Shown one piece after another: positions 56,179 through 64,000 of a stretch of DNA of 64,000 bases (the stretch's first letter is position 1; each line of letters starts with the position of its first letter). The position numbers were made by a program, and so were the translations under genes. Origin of the DNA: Aquitalea palustris (GTDB lineage Bacteria; Pseudomonadota; Gammaproteobacteria; Burkholderiales; Chromobacteriaceae); NCBI RefSeq assembly GCF_003693445.1, contig NZ_RFAR01000023.1, positions 1-64,000 of the forward strand, in the 5' to 3' direction. A model generated the notes under the pieces. That model was not told the DNA's origin. It did not search any database and was given only the letters and a program-made list of their open reading frames with translations.

Positions 56179-57356
56179 GCACGGCCTTTCTCGGCCAGTG
56201 CAGCCGTCTGTTCCACCATCACCCGGTTGCGCCCTGCGCGCTTGGCCGCGTAGAGCAAATCGTCGGCACGACGGATCAACTGCGCCAGATCCAGCCCCGG
56301 CTGCCAGGCCACCAGGCCGATGGACAGCGTCACCGGCCGCTGGCGGGTCAAGTCCGACCAGTCATGCTGCTGCAACCGCAGCCGCATCTGCTCCAGTCGT
56401 GGCTGGGCCTGCTCCAGCTCTGCACCGCTGAGCAGCAACATGAATTCCTCACCGCCATAGCGGCCCAGGCTATCACTGCCGCGCAGCTCGGCACCCAGCA
56501 GCAGGCAGGTCTGGCGTAGCACCTCATCGCCCACCAGATGGCCGAAACCATCATTGATGGCCTTGAAATGATCCAGGTCGAGCATGGCCAGACAAAATGG
56601 CTGCCCCGACACACTGGCATGCTCGAGCAGCCGCTCGCCCTGCAGCATGATGGCGCGCCGGCTGAGCACGCCAGTCAGCGGATCATGAGCCACCAGTTCC
56701 TCCACCTTGACCAGGGCCTCATCCAGCAAGCGGCCCTGCTCTTCCAGCTGCAGGTTTACCGCTTGCAATTGCTGCTGCTGCGCCCCCAGCTCGCTCAGCA
56801 ACTCGCCGTTTTCATCGCGTGCCACAAAGCTGTCGCGGATGATGCGGTGCAAGGGCCAGATCACCACCACCAGTGCCACGCCATACAACAGGCAGGACAG
56901 CGCGGCCAGATAGAGCACTGGCACACCGCTGAGCAGCAGTTTGAGCATGGCACCGAACACCAGCACCAGCAGCGACAGGTAAAACAGGGAGCGTACGCTG
57001 GAAAAATAGGCGGCATAAGCGGCGGCCACCGCTGCCAGCCACAGCAGGACCAGCATCATGTACAGGGGATTATTGTCGGCAACCAGCCACCATGGCGCAC
57101 CACTCCACAGCAGGCTGAGCAGCAGCGACCAGCCACAAAAGCGGCGAAAGTCGCGCTGACTGAGCGACTGGCTCTGCCGGCTTTGTCGCAACAAATGCCC
57201 AATCAGCTGCCGATAACACAACTGGCAAGCGAACATGCAACCCCACCAGCCTGCCACATCAGGCCAGGGCGTATGCATGAGCATGGTCAGCGCCAGCAGG
57301 GCCGCAGCAATCATGGAGAATGGCTGGGCCTCATGACTCAGGCTCAGGATATGCAT
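56175..57356 (-). CDS. Membrane diguanylate cyclase (GGEEF)
   Basis: This 393-residue protein has a membrane region of about six helices (residues 10-190), a Gln-rich coiled-coil linker and a GGDEF domain with GRYGGEEFMLLLSG and LDLDHFKAINDGFGHLVGD. It should make c-di-GMP. The start is uncertain: ATG at 57356 (MHILSLSHEAQ) is chosen; a GTG at 57404 would add 16 residues. It is a probable paralogue of the next gene, with which it overlaps by 4 bp. Confidence 0.88.
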   Translation of the reverse strand: MHILSLSHEAQPFSMIAAALLALTMLMHTPWPDVAGWWGCMFACQLCYRQLIGHLLRQSRQSQSLSQRDFRRFCGWSLLLSLLWSGAPWWLVADNNPLYMMLVLLWLAAVAAAYAAYFSSVRSLFYLSLLVLVFGAMLKLLLSGVPVLYLAALSCLLYGVALVVVIWPLHRIIRDSFVARDENGELLSELGAQQQQLQAVNLQLEEQGRLLDEALVKVEELVAHDPLTGVLSRRAIMLQGERLLEHASVSGQPFCLAMLDLDHFKAINDGFGHLVGDEVLRQTCLLLGAELRGSDSLGRYGGEEFMLLLSGAELEQAQPRLEQMRLRLQQHDWSDLTRQRPVTLSIGLVAWQPGLDLAQLIRRADDLLYAAKRAGRNRVMVEQTAALAEKGRA

Positions 57357-57445
57357 GCGAACTGCCGTTTCCACCTGAGGAGGAGACTGTTGCAAATAGG
57401 CCACCCTGTTTATCTCTGTTTACTCAGGTATAGCAGGCCAAACGC

Positions 57446-57470
57446 AAAAACCCCGCCTGAAAGCGGGGTT
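57446..57470 (-). terminator. Peroxiredoxin terminator
   Basis: On the minus strand AACCCCGC and GCGGGGTT form an 8-bp stem with a 6-nt loop and five T residues, 46 nt past the stop codon. Confidence 0.85.
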
Positions 57471-57515
57471 GAGATGTCGAGTGCTGCCGCGCAGGCGGCA
57501 GGGCAAACAGGCTGA

Positions 57516-58130
57516 TTACAGCTGGGCGGCGTTTTCTGCCAGGTAGGAAGCCACGCCATCAGCGCTCGGCTTCATGCCCTTTTTGCCCTTGTTCCAGCCA
57601 GCCGGGCACACTTCGCCGTGCTCTTCGGTGAATTGCAGGGCATCCACCATGCGGATCATTTCGTCCACATTGCGGCCCAGCGGCAGGTTGTTGACCACCT
57701 GGTGCTGTACCACGCCAGCCTTGTCGATCAGGAAGGAGCCACGGAAGGCCACGCCACCGTCGGCTTCCACGTCAAAAGCCTTGCACAGTTCGTGCTGGAT
57801 GTCGGCTACCAGGGTGTAGCCAACCTGGCCGATACCACCCTTTTCCACCGGGGTATTGCGCCATGCGGCGTGGGTGAACTGGCTGTCGATGGACACGCCG
57901 ATCACTTCTACATTGCGGGCCTTGAATTCAGCCAGACGGTGATCAAAGGCGATCAGCTCGGACGGGCAAACAAAAGTGAAATCCAGCGGGTAGAAGAACA
58001 CTACGGCATATTTGCCGGCAGTAGCTTCCTGGAAGGAGTAGTTGTCAACAATCTGACCATCGCCCAGAACGGCGGAGAAGGTTTTTTCACCAGCGAAGAA
58101 CGGTGCTTGCTTACCAACGAGTACGGCCAT
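57516..58130 (-). CDS. Typical 2-Cys peroxiredoxin (AhpC/Prx1 type)
   Basis: This 204-residue protein has the peroxidatic Cys in DFTFVCPSELIAFD (near residue 52) and the resolving Cys in HGEVCPAGWNKG (near 175), with GGIG and a C-terminal helix that allow hyperoxidation-sensitive behaviour. It reduces H2O2 and organic peroxides as a dimer or decamer. AAGGAG is about six bases before the ATG. A sigma70-like promoter lies at 58210-58238. No ahpF is adjacent. Confidence 0.93.
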   Translation of the reverse strand: MAVLVGKQAPFFAGEKTFSAVLGDGQIVDNYSFQEATAGKYAVVFFYPLDFTFVCPSELIAFDHRLAEFKARNVEVIGVSIDSQFTHAAWRNTPVEKGGIGQVGYTLVADIQHELCKAFDVEADGGVAFRGSFLIDKAGVVQHQVVNNLPLGRNVDEMIRMVDALQFTEEHGEVCPAGWNKGKKGMKPSADGVASYLAENAAQL

Positions 58131-58209
58131 GCGGATCTCCTTGAGTTTCTTGATATGACAGCGTTTCCGGTATCGGGCGATGCGAAAACGCTGCGGAATG
58201 CGGGGGCTT

Positions 58210-58238
58210 TATAAAACAGCCCGCCCATCACCGGCCAA
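58210..58238 (-). promoter_or_regulatory. Possible peroxiredoxin promoter
   Basis: On the minus strand TTGGCC (58238-58233) and TTTATA (58215-58210) are separated by 17 bp, with start of RNA about 73 nt before the ATG. I could not see an OxyR-like four-part ATAG/CTAT array. Confidence 0.45.
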
Positions 58239-58363
58239 TTGTAAATCCATATCGTGTCGATAAAGTTTCGCAATAGTCGGTTCGCCTTGCTGGCGATCTT
58301 TATCAGATGCGGGCGGCAGGCTTTGGTTTCAAGCCGCCCGGCCTTTGCTCTGGCAATGCTCGG

Positions 58364-58633
58364 TCAGGATTTTTCCTGTAGCCGGTGGCTGGCGCTGGCA
58401 TCCAGCTCCAGGCCATATACCTCTTTGAGCTGGCGGATGCGGGCCAGCGACTCTTCGCCAAAGGCCACCTTGCCGTCAAAGGCATGCAGCACAATGCCTT
58501 CCAGCAGGTCGCCCAGGGTAATGTCGTGGTACTCCGCCATGGCTTTCAGTACCTTGAGCAGGCGCTTTTCGATTTTCACCCCGGTCTGGGTACGTTCCAC
58601 CACGATGGCCTTGTTGTCAGCTTGCTGTGTCAT
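58364..58633 (-). CDS. Small ribbon-helix-helix-like protein
   Basis: This 89-residue protein has a strand and two helices resembling an Arc/CopG fold: TQTGVKIEKRLLKVLKAMAEY then ITLGDLLEGIVLHAF. The C-terminal helix ([18 protein letters not shown]) could extend the dimer. It is probably a DNA-binding regulator, but no family name can be given. A strong GAGGAG seven bases before the ATG and an AT-rich upstream region with a TATAAT -10 support it. No toxin partner is adjacent. Confidence 0.75.
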   Translation of the reverse strand: MTQQADNKAIVVERTQTGVKIEKRLLKVLKAMAEYHDITLGDLLEGIVLHAFDGKVAFGEESLARIRQLKEVYGLELDASASHRLQEKS

Positions 58634-58651
58634 TTTGCTCTCCTCGAATTA

Positions 58652-58671
58652 ATTATAATTTTACATATGTA
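58652..58671 (-). promoter_or_regulatory. -10 box and palindromic candidate autoregulatory site of the RHH gene
   Basis: A minus-strand TATAAT (58657-58652) is followed upstream by TACATATGTA, a perfect 10-bp palindrome at 58662-58671, and a partial repeat ACATAGGTA. Ribbon-helix-helix proteins often bind such short palindromes over their own promoter. Confidence 0.45.
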
Positions 58672-58694
58672 CATAGGTAATTTACAAGGAAAAT

Positions 58695-58722
58695 AAAAAC
58701 GGACACCGCAGTGTCCGTTTTT
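58695..58722 (-). terminator. aspS operon terminator
   Basis: ACGGACAC and GTGTCCGT form a stem with a CGCA-type loop; five T residues follow on each strand. It lies 24 nt past the aspS stop. Confidence 0.9.
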
Positions 58723-58746
58723 GTGCTGTAACAGCAAGCGTCAGCC

Positions 58747-60549
58747 TCAGGCAGCCGGTTCGGCCTTCTGGCGCAGACGCAGGTTCAGTTCACGCAGCTG
58801 CTTGTCGTCCACCGCGTTCGGCGCATTGGTCAGCAGACACTGGGCACGCTGGGTCTTGGGGAAGGCAATCACGTCGCGGATGGACTCGGCACCAGCCATC
58901 AGGGTAACCAGACGGTCCAGACCAAAAGCCAGGCCACCGTGCGGCGGCGCGCCAAACTTCAGGTTGTCCAGCAGGAAGCCAAACTTGTTCTGCTGCTCTT
59001 CCGGGGTGATCTTCAGCGCGGCGAAGACCTTTTCCTGCACGTCGGCACGGTGGATACGCACCGAACCGCCACCGATTTCCCAGCCGTTCAGCACCATGTC
59101 GTAGGCACGCGCCAGGCAGGCTGCCGGGTCGGTGTCCATCAGGTCTTCATGGCCCGGTTTCGGGCTGGTAAACGGATGGTGGCAGGCAGTCCAGCGGTCG
59201 GCTTCTTCGTCATGCTCGAACATCGGGAAATCCACCACCCACAGCGGACGCCATTCGCGCACGAAGTAACCATCCTTCTCGCCACGCTCATGACCAATCT
59301 TGATACGCAGCGCGCCGATGGCTTCATTCACCACCTTGGCCTTGTCGGCACCAAAGAAGATGATGTCGCCGTTGTCGGCACCGGTGCGCGCCATGATTTC
59401 TTCCAGCGCGGCCACCGACAGGAACTTGACGATGGGCGACTGCAGGCCGCTGGTTTCGTCATTGGTGATCTTGCTCTTGTCGTTGACCTTGATATAGGCC
59501 AGACCCTTGGCACCGTAGATACCGACAAACTGGGTGTACTCGTCGATTTCCTTGCGGGAAATGGCGGCACCACCCGGTACGCGCAGGGCCACTACGCGGC
59601 CGTTCGGCATATCGGCGGCACCACGGAAGACCTTGAATTCCTCGGTCTTCATCAGGTCGGTCAGTTCGGTGAACTTGAGCGAGACGCGCAGGTCCGGCTT
59701 GTCCGAGCCATAGAGGAACATGGCGTCGTTGTAAGTCATGCGGGGGAACTTGCCCAGCTCGACATTCATCACGTCGCGGAAGATTTCCTGCGCCATGTTT
59801 TCGGTGATGTCCATGATCTCGTCTTCGTTCAGGAACGAAGTTTCGATATCGATCTGGGTGAATTCAGGCTGACGGTCGGCACGCAGGTCTTCGTCGCGGA
59901 AGCACTTGGTGATCTGGTAGTAGCGGTCGAAGCCGGCCACCATCAGCAGCTGCTTGAACAGCTGCGGCGATTGCGGCAGGGCAAAGAATTCGCCCGGATG
60001 CACGCGGGACGGCACCAGGTAGTCGCGGGCACCTTCCGGGGTGGAACGGGTCAGCATCGGGGTTTCGATGTCGATGAAGCCCTGCTTGTCCAGGTGATTA
60101 CGCACACCCATGGCCACGCGGTAGCGCAGGCGCAGGTTCTTTTGCATCGGCGCGCGACGCAGGTCGATCACACGGTTCAGCAGACGGACGTTTTCCGAGA
60201 TGTTCTCGTCGTCGATCTGGAAGGGTGGGGTGGCGGCGCTGTTGAGGATTTCGATTTCCTTGGCCAGGATTTCGATTTCGCCGGAAATCATCTTGCTGTT
60301 GGCGGTGCCGGCCGGACGTTCGCGCACGATGCCGGTGATGGCCAGCACGAATTCGTTACGGCTGCTGTCGGCCAGCTTGAAGGCTTCCGGGGTGTCCGGA
60401 TCAATCACCACCTGCACCAGGCCTTCGCGGTCGCGCAGGTCGATGAAGATTACGCCACCGTGGTCGCGGCGACGGTGTGCCCAGCCTTTTACGGTGACGG
60501 TCTGGCCGAGGTATTTCTTGTCAATAAGTCCGCAGTAGTCGGTACGCAT
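58747..60549 (-). CDS. aspS: Aspartyl-tRNA synthetase, probably non-discriminating
   Basis: This 600-residue class II synthetase has an OB-fold anticodon domain, motif 2 [18 protein letters not shown], the bacterial GAD insertion and motif 3 [15 protein letters not shown]. In the anticodon domain, residue 30 is His (RRRDHGG) and the later position near 81 is Gly (RPAGT). In Pseudomonas, His31 and Gly82 mark enzymes that also charge tRNA-Asn, whereas E. coli has Leu and Lys; so this one likely forms Asp-tRNA-Asn for GatCAB. That rule is from memory. It is the third gene after FmdB and DUF502. Confidence 0.96.
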   Translation of the reverse strand: MRTDYCGLIDKKYLGQTVTVKGWAHRRRDHGGVIFIDLRDREGLVQVVIDPDTPEAFKLADSSRNEFVLAITGIVRERPAGTANSKMISGEIEILAKEIEILNSAATPPFQIDDENISENVRLLNRVIDLRRAPMQKNLRLRYRVAMGVRNHLDKQGFIDIETPMLTRSTPEGARDYLVPSRVHPGEFFALPQSPQLFKQLLMVAGFDRYYQITKCFRDEDLRADRQPEFTQIDIETSFLNEDEIMDITENMAQEIFRDVMNVELGKFPRMTYNDAMFLYGSDKPDLRVSLKFTELTDLMKTEEFKVFRGAADMPNGRVVALRVPGGAAISRKEIDEYTQFVGIYGAKGLAYIKVNDKSKITNDETSGLQSPIVKFLSVAALEEIMARTGADNGDIIFFGADKAKVVNEAIGALRIKIGHERGEKDGYFVREWRPLWVVDFPMFEHDEEADRWTACHHPFTSPKPGHEDLMDTDPAACLARAYDMVLNGWEIGGGSVRIHRADVQEKVFAALKITPEEQQNKFGFLLDNLKFGAPPHGGLAFGLDRLVTLMAGAESIRDVIAFPKTQRAQCLLTNAPNAVDDKQLRELNLRLRQKAEPAA

Positions 60550-60628
60550 CGGATAACCCTTGTCTTGAATTCTGTATTGGTAAGTCTGAATGTAGTTCAG
60601 TGCACTGCAGGGCCAGGCGCTGGATTGC

Positions 60629-61294
60629 CTAGCCCTGGCGATTGAGTTCGTCGTTCAGGCGGGAGCGTTGCTCCTGCGGCGGCGGATTGGGTACCACCAC
60701 CCCCATGGAGATCACGTATTTCAGCGCGTCGTCCACGCTCATGGTCAATTCGCGCGTGTCCCGCTTGGGCACCATGATGAAATAGCCGGAAGTCGGATTA
60801 GGCGTAGTCGGCACATAGACGCTGACATGCTCTTCCTCGCCCATTTCCGCCAGCACCTGCGGTGCCGGAGAACCGGTCTGGAAGGCTACCGTCCAGGCAT
60901 CCTGATGCGGCCAGCGCACCAGCAGTGCCTTCTTGAAAGCCTGGCCAGAATCCGACAGCAGCGTATCGCTGACCTGCTTGACGCTGTTGTAGATGGATTT
61001 GACGAAAGGGGTGCGCGACAGCAGCCCGTGCCAGAAATCTACCAGGCGCTGGCCCAGTACATTGGCCGCAAACATGCCGGTGCCCAGCAGCATCAGGAAG
61101 GCAAACACCACCCCCAGGCCGGGTATGCGGAAGCCAAACAGCTGCTCCGGCCGCCATTCGTGCGGCAGCAGGTTCAGCGTCTGGTCCAGCGAACCGATGA
61201 TCAGGTTCAGCACCCACAGGGTGATGCCCAGCGGCAGCCAGATCAACAGGCCGGCCACCAGGTAGCCCCGTACGGTCATTTTGATTTGTGTCAT
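60629..61294 (-). CDS. DUF502 inner-membrane protein
   Basis: This 221-residue protein has two strong helices ([19 protein letters not shown] and [20 protein letters not shown]) and a soluble C-terminal domain with [20 protein letters not shown] and [16 protein letters not shown], the hallmarks of DUF502. The function is unknown. It is conserved between fmdB-like and aspS genes in Proteobacteria, as here. Confidence 0.9.
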   Translation of the reverse strand: MTQIKMTVRGYLVAGLLIWLPLGITLWVLNLIIGSLDQTLNLLPHEWRPEQLFGFRIPGLGVVFAFLMLLGTGMFAANVLGQRLVDFWHGLLSRTPFVKSIYNSVKQVSDTLLSDSGQAFKKALLVRWPHQDAWTVAFQTGSPAPQVLAEMGEEEHVSVYVPTTPNPTSGYFIMVPKRDTRELTMSVDDALKYVISMGVVVPNPPPQEQRSRLNDELNRQG

Positions 61295-61300
61295 GGGGTG

Positions 61301-61540
61301 TTAAGCGCACCCGCCGCCGCAAGAACCATTGCCGCAGCTATGACCACCACCGGAGCTGCCGTTCTTGAAGTCGGTTTCATACCAGCCGGAACCCTTCAGC
61401 TGGAAACCAGCAGCGGACAGCTGTTTGTGGTAATCGGCACTGCCACAGGCCGGGCACTGGGCGATCGGCTCATCGCTCATTTTCTGCAGATGTTCCTTGG
61501 CTGCGCCACAGGCAGTACAGCGGTATTCATAGATCGGCAT
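61301..61540 (-). CDS. FmdB-family zinc-ribbon protein
   Basis: This 79-residue protein begins MPIYEYRCTACGAAKEHLQK and has a second CPACG knuckle; the ribbon is followed by a Gly/Ser/Cys-rich tail (SCGNGSCGGGC). It is a putative regulatory or metal-binding protein. It is the first gene of the fmdB-DUF502-aspS operon, with 6 bp to the next gene. Confidence 0.92.
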   Translation of the reverse strand: MPIYEYRCTACGAAKEHLQKMSDEPIAQCPACGSADYHKQLSAAGFQLKGSGWYETDFKNGSSGGGHSCGNGSCGGGCA

Positions 61541-61589
61541 ATTTCACTCCAACCATCATGTAAATGGCATAAATGGCGTATTTTTGCTA

Positions 61590-61624
61590 CAGTGCACAAT
61601 ACGCTTTTACTGCAGTGCACAATA
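61590..61624. repeat. Direct repeat CAGTGCACAATA upstream of fabI, candidate regulator site
   Basis: CAGTGCACAATA occurs at 61590-61601 and 61613-61624, a 23-bp period, each with a palindromic GTGCAC core. The repeat lies in the 270-bp divergent region between fmdB and fabI. The genes downstream (fabI, phosphate acyltransferase, acetate kinase) often accompany polyhydroxybutyrate genes, whose regulator PhaR binds TGCA-rich sites; linking the two is inference. Confidence 0.5.
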
Positions 61625-61810
61625 AATGCGTGACTCTGACCTATGATGCAAAGTGCGGCCAGAGAAGGCAAACACAAGTAGCTTACCCGCAAACCTTCGA
61701 TTATATCCGACTGTCGCCGCAATACAAAAATGCTGTTTTCACGCACTCGCAACATCGCGCTGCCAGGATGACATCGACCCACTCCAAAAATGGTTTTACC
61801 AGAGGATTAT

Positions 61811-62587
61811 ATGGATAGCATCCGCAATATCATCAGTGGCAAAAAAGGCCTGATTGTCGGCATCGCCAACGAAAACAGCATCGCCTATGGCTGCGCCAGC
61901 GTGCTGCGTGAACTGGGGGCCGAAGTCGCCGTCACCTATCTGAACGCTAAGGCGGAAAAATACGTGCGCCCGCTGGCCGACAAACTGGAAGCCCCGCTGG
62001 TCATGCCGCTGGACGTGGAGCAGCCCGGCCAGATGCAACAGGTGTTCTCCGATATCGAGCAACACTGGGGCAAGCTGGACTTTGTCATTCACTCCATCGC
62101 CTTCTGCCCGATGGACGATCTGCATGGCCGTGTAGTGGACTGCTCGCGCGACGGTTTCCAGCAAGCCATGCATGTTTCCTGCTACTCCTTCGTGGAAATG
62201 GCCCGTCATGCCGAACCGCTGATGAAAGATGGCGGCTCGCTGATCACCATGAGCTACTACGGTGCTGACAAAGTGGTGGAAAACTACAACATGATGGGCC
62301 CGGTCAAGGCCGCGCTGGAAAGCGTGTCGCGCTATATGGCCAGCGAACTCGGCCCCAAGGGCATCCGCGTGCATGCCGTGTCGCCCGGTCCGCTCAAGAC
62401 CCGCGCTGCTTCCGGCATTGCCCACTTCGACCAGCTGATCGACGACGCCATCGCCCGTGCACCGCAAAACAAGCTGGTGGATATCGAAGACGTGGGCATG
62501 ACCTGCGCCTTCCTCATTTCCAATGCCGCCCGCAGCCTTACCGGCCAGACCATCTATGTCGATGGCGGCCATCACATCATGGCCTGA
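61811..62587 (+). CDS. fabI: Enoyl-ACP reductase (FabI type)
   Basis: This 258-residue SDR-type reductase has the FabI cofactor loop GLIVGIANENSIAYGCASVL and the catalytic Tyr-x6-Lys in NYNMMGPVKAALE. It closes fatty-acid elongation by reducing trans-2-enoyl-ACP with NAD(P)H. HSIAFCP and LTGQTIYVDGGHHIM are also typical. GAGG six bases before the ATG at 61811 fixes the start. It precedes the phosphate acyltransferase gene by 66 bp; this pairing suggests a specialised second FabI, which the window cannot confirm. Confidence 0.92.
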   Translation: MDSIRNIISGKKGLIVGIANENSIAYGCASVLRELGAEVAVTYLNAKAEKYVRPLADKLEAPLVMPLDVEQPGQMQQVFSDIEQHWGKLDFVIHSIAFCPMDDLHGRVVDCSRDGFQQAMHVSCYSFVEMARHAEPLMKDGGSLITMSYYGADKVVENYNMMGPVKAALESVSRYMASELGPKGIRVHAVSPGPLKTRAASGIAHFDQLIDDAIARAPQNKLVDIEDVGMTCAFLISNAARSLTGQTIYVDGGHHIMA

Positions 62588-62653
62588 TGCCACGGCGGCC
62601 AGCGCCAGCGCTGGCCAGCCTCCCCTATCCTGCTCGCGCCCCGGAGACCATCC

Positions 62654-63583
62654 ATGACCCGCGATGACAAAGCATTTGACGACATCCTGCAACAAGCCAC
62701 CAATCAGGGTCCGCTGCCCATGGCCGTGGCCCACCCCTGCAGCCGCGAAGCCTTGCTGGGTGCGGTAGAGGCCGCCGAACACGGCATTGCCACCCCCATC
62801 CTGATCGGCCCGCGCAGCCGGCTGAACAAGCTGGCCGAAGAGCTGGATGTCGACCTCTCCCGCTACGAAGTAATCGACACCCCGCATAGCCACGCTTCCG
62901 CCGAGCAGGCGGTCAAGCTGGTACGTGATGGCTATGCCGACATCCTGATGAAGGGCAGCCTGCATACCGATGAATTCATGACGGAAGTGCTGGCCCGCGA
63001 CACCGGCATCCGCACCGACCGCCGCATCAGCCATGTATTCATCATGAAGGTGGAAAGCTATCCGCGTTATCTGTTCATCACCGATGCCGCCATCAGCATC
63101 GAGCCCGACCTGATGACCAAGCGCGACATCTGCCAGAACGCCATCGACCTGACCCACGCCCTGGGCATTGCCTGCCCCAAGGTCGCCATTCTGGCGGCGG
63201 TGGAAACCATCAACCCGGCCATGCGCGCCACGCTGGATGCCGCTGCGCTGTGCAAGATGGCAGACCGTGGCCAGATCAAGGGCGCCCTGCTGGATGGCCC
63301 GCTGGCCTTCGACAATGCCATCTCGCACGAAGCCGCCGACACCAAGGGCATCGTGTCGCAAGTGGCCGGCGACCCGGACATCCTGCTGGTGCCTGACCTG
63401 GAATCCGGCAATATGCTGGCCAAGCAGCTGACCTACCTGGCAGCCGCCTCCTCGGCAGGCATCGTGATGGGCGCGCGCGTCCCCATCGTACTGACCAGCC
63501 GTGCCGAAGATGCCACCGGCCGCCTGGCCTCGGCCGCCGTGGCCAATGTGCTGGCGCACCGCCGCCGTGGGGCCAGCCAGTGA
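62654..63583 (+). CDS. Phosphate acetyl/butyryltransferase family enzyme
   Basis: This 309-residue protein matches the short Pta/Ptb family: AVAHPCSREALLGAVEAAEH, DILMKGSLHTDEFM and VPDLESGNMLAKQLTYL, followed by ADTKGIVSQ-like and VPIVLTSRAEDA segments. It transfers an acyl group from CoA to phosphate, giving acetyl or butyryl phosphate. The kinase gene starts inside its stop codon, so the two work as a pair. There is no N-terminal MaoC or enoyl-CoA hydratase domain, unlike some relatives. Confidence 0.9.
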   Translation: MTRDDKAFDDILQQATNQGPLPMAVAHPCSREALLGAVEAAEHGIATPILIGPRSRLNKLAEELDVDLSRYEVIDTPHSHASAEQAVKLVRDGYADILMKGSLHTDEFMTEVLARDTGIRTDRRISHVFIMKVESYPRYLFITDAAISIEPDLMTKRDICQNAIDLTHALGIACPKVAILAAVETINPAMRATLDAAALCKMADRGQIKGALLDGPLAFDNAISHEAADTKGIVSQVAGDPDILLVPDLESGNMLAKQLTYLAAASSAGIVMGARVPIVLTSRAEDATGRLASAAVANVLAHRRRGASQ

Positions 63584-64000
63584 TCAAGGCGCTGATTGCC
63601 GTCAACGCCGGCTCCTCCACCCTCAAGTTCCGCGCCTACGCCATGGATGGCGGCGCACTGCTGATGCGCGGCCTGATCGACCATTTCGGCCAGAAGCACA
63701 CCAGCCTCAGCCTGCACGACACCCTGCACCAGCAGCTGGAAGAGCGCGAGCTGGGCGATGACAGCCGCGAGGCTGCCGTTGCCGCCATGATCAACACCCT
63801 GGCCGATCACGGCATCGCCGTCGCCGCCGTGGTGCATCGGGTGGTGCATGGCGGCAGCCGCTTCCACGCAGTCACCCGGCTGGATGAAGACAGCTGCCAG
63901 GCATTGGAAGCCTTCATTCCACTGGCCCCGCTACACCAGCCGGTCAGCCTGCAGGTGATCGATGCCTTCCGCACGCTCGACCCCGCGCTGCCGCAGCTGG
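63580..64000 (+). CDS. Acetate/propionate-family kinase, partial at window edge
   Basis: A GTG start overlaps the acyltransferase stop by 4 bp (GTGA) and the frame stays open to the window end (140 residues). The translation opens IKALIAVNAGSSTLKFRAYA, the phosphate-binding motif of acetate kinases, and contains AVVHRVVHGG and FIPLAPLHQPVSLQ. It would make ATP from acyl phosphate and ADP. The C-terminal two thirds lie outside. Confidence 0.9.
   Translation, partial: MIKALIAVNAGSSTLKFRAYAMDGGALLMRGLIDHFGQKHTSLSLHDTLHQQLEERELGDDSREAAVAAMINTLADHGIAVAAVVHRVVHGGSRFHAVTRLDEDSCQALEAFIPLAPLHQPVSLQVIDAFRTLDPALPQL

Noticed and set aside
58311-58339. GGGCGGC/GCCGCCC hairpin after the RHH gene as a terminator
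   Set aside because: The loop is long (15 nt) and no T run follows on the minus strand, so it was not called.
61796-63559. 587-codon open frame antisense to fabI and the phosphate acyltransferase gene
   Set aside because: It spans two well-supported genes and the gap between them; no plausible protein family.

Overview
The window is dense, GC-rich bacterial chromosome with short intergenic gaps and genes in small operons on both strands. The gene families suggest a betaproteobacterium, most likely of the Neisseriales/Chromobacteriaceae type. The pointers are rpsF-priB-rpsR-rplI, a PilZ-TatD-HolB-Tmk-MltG cluster, a PpsA/PpsR divergent pair, a tesA/ybbA-ybbP divergent pair and several c-di-GMP proteins. 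This placement is inference from gene content. I saw no rRNA or tRNA gene, insertion sequence, prophage, CRISPR array or replication origin.

Layout. 1-7.8 kb: a quinone-type D-lactate dehydrogenase, an isochorismatase-like hydrolase, a DUF2322 protein, and a minus-strand operon of FAD amine/amino-acid oxidoreductase, NTF2-like protein and amino-acid permease. 8-9.5 kb: the rpsF-priB-rpsR-rplI operon with a structured leader. 9.6-12 kb: a small exported protein and a copper module (CsoR and a Tat-exported multicopper oxidase behind a CsoR-type operator). 12.2-22.5 kb: rlmB, a MASE-PAS-GGDEF-EAL protein, mfd, a ClpP-like protease and a chemotaxis receptor. 22.9-25.2 kb: a cupin, an EamA exporter and its AraC-type neighbour. 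25.5-28.2 kb: adhE. 28.6-34.4 kb: an exported carbonic-anhydrase-like protein that has lost the catalytic Arg, another EamA exporter, an SDR/LysR divergent pair, a ubiquinone hydroxylase and a BOF protein. 34.5-38.1 kb: ppsA and its regulator ppsR. 38.3-42.3 kb: a small unknown gene, trpS behind a complete tryptophan attenuator, a CTP-synthase-like amidotransferase, chorismate mutase, creA and a YdcF protein. 42.3-47.1 kb: the mltG-tmk-holB-pilZ-tatD-MBL operon. 47.3-50.6 kb: a DUF3313 protein, a PsiF-repeat protein and a GntR/NimT-type transporter pair. 50.6-57.4 kb: the YbbA/YbbP ABC system divergent from tesA, and two overlapping diguanylate cyclases. 57.5-61.5 kb: peroxiredoxin, a ribbon-helix-helix protein, and the FmdB-DUF502-aspS operon. 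61.8-64 kb: fabI, a phosphate acyltransferase and the start of an acetate/propionate kinase cut by the window edge.

The most interesting signals are in the DNA between genes. First, a leader peptide with three consecutive Trp codons, plus mutually exclusive 1:2, 2:3 and 3:4 hairpins, lies directly upstream of trpS, so a Trp-sensing ribosome attenuator appears to control a tRNA synthetase rather than a biosynthetic operon. Second, a roughly 79-nt two-hairpin repeat occurs at positions 1-79 and 25307-25385 (inverted), with a compensatory base-pair change between copies. Third, there is a perfect 18-bp-arm palindrome at 4012-4048. Fourth, the rpsF leader can fold as an H-type pseudoknot. Fifth, a 12-bp direct repeat with TGCA cores precedes fabI-pta-ack. 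All structures were found by reading the sequence; no folding program or database search was run.
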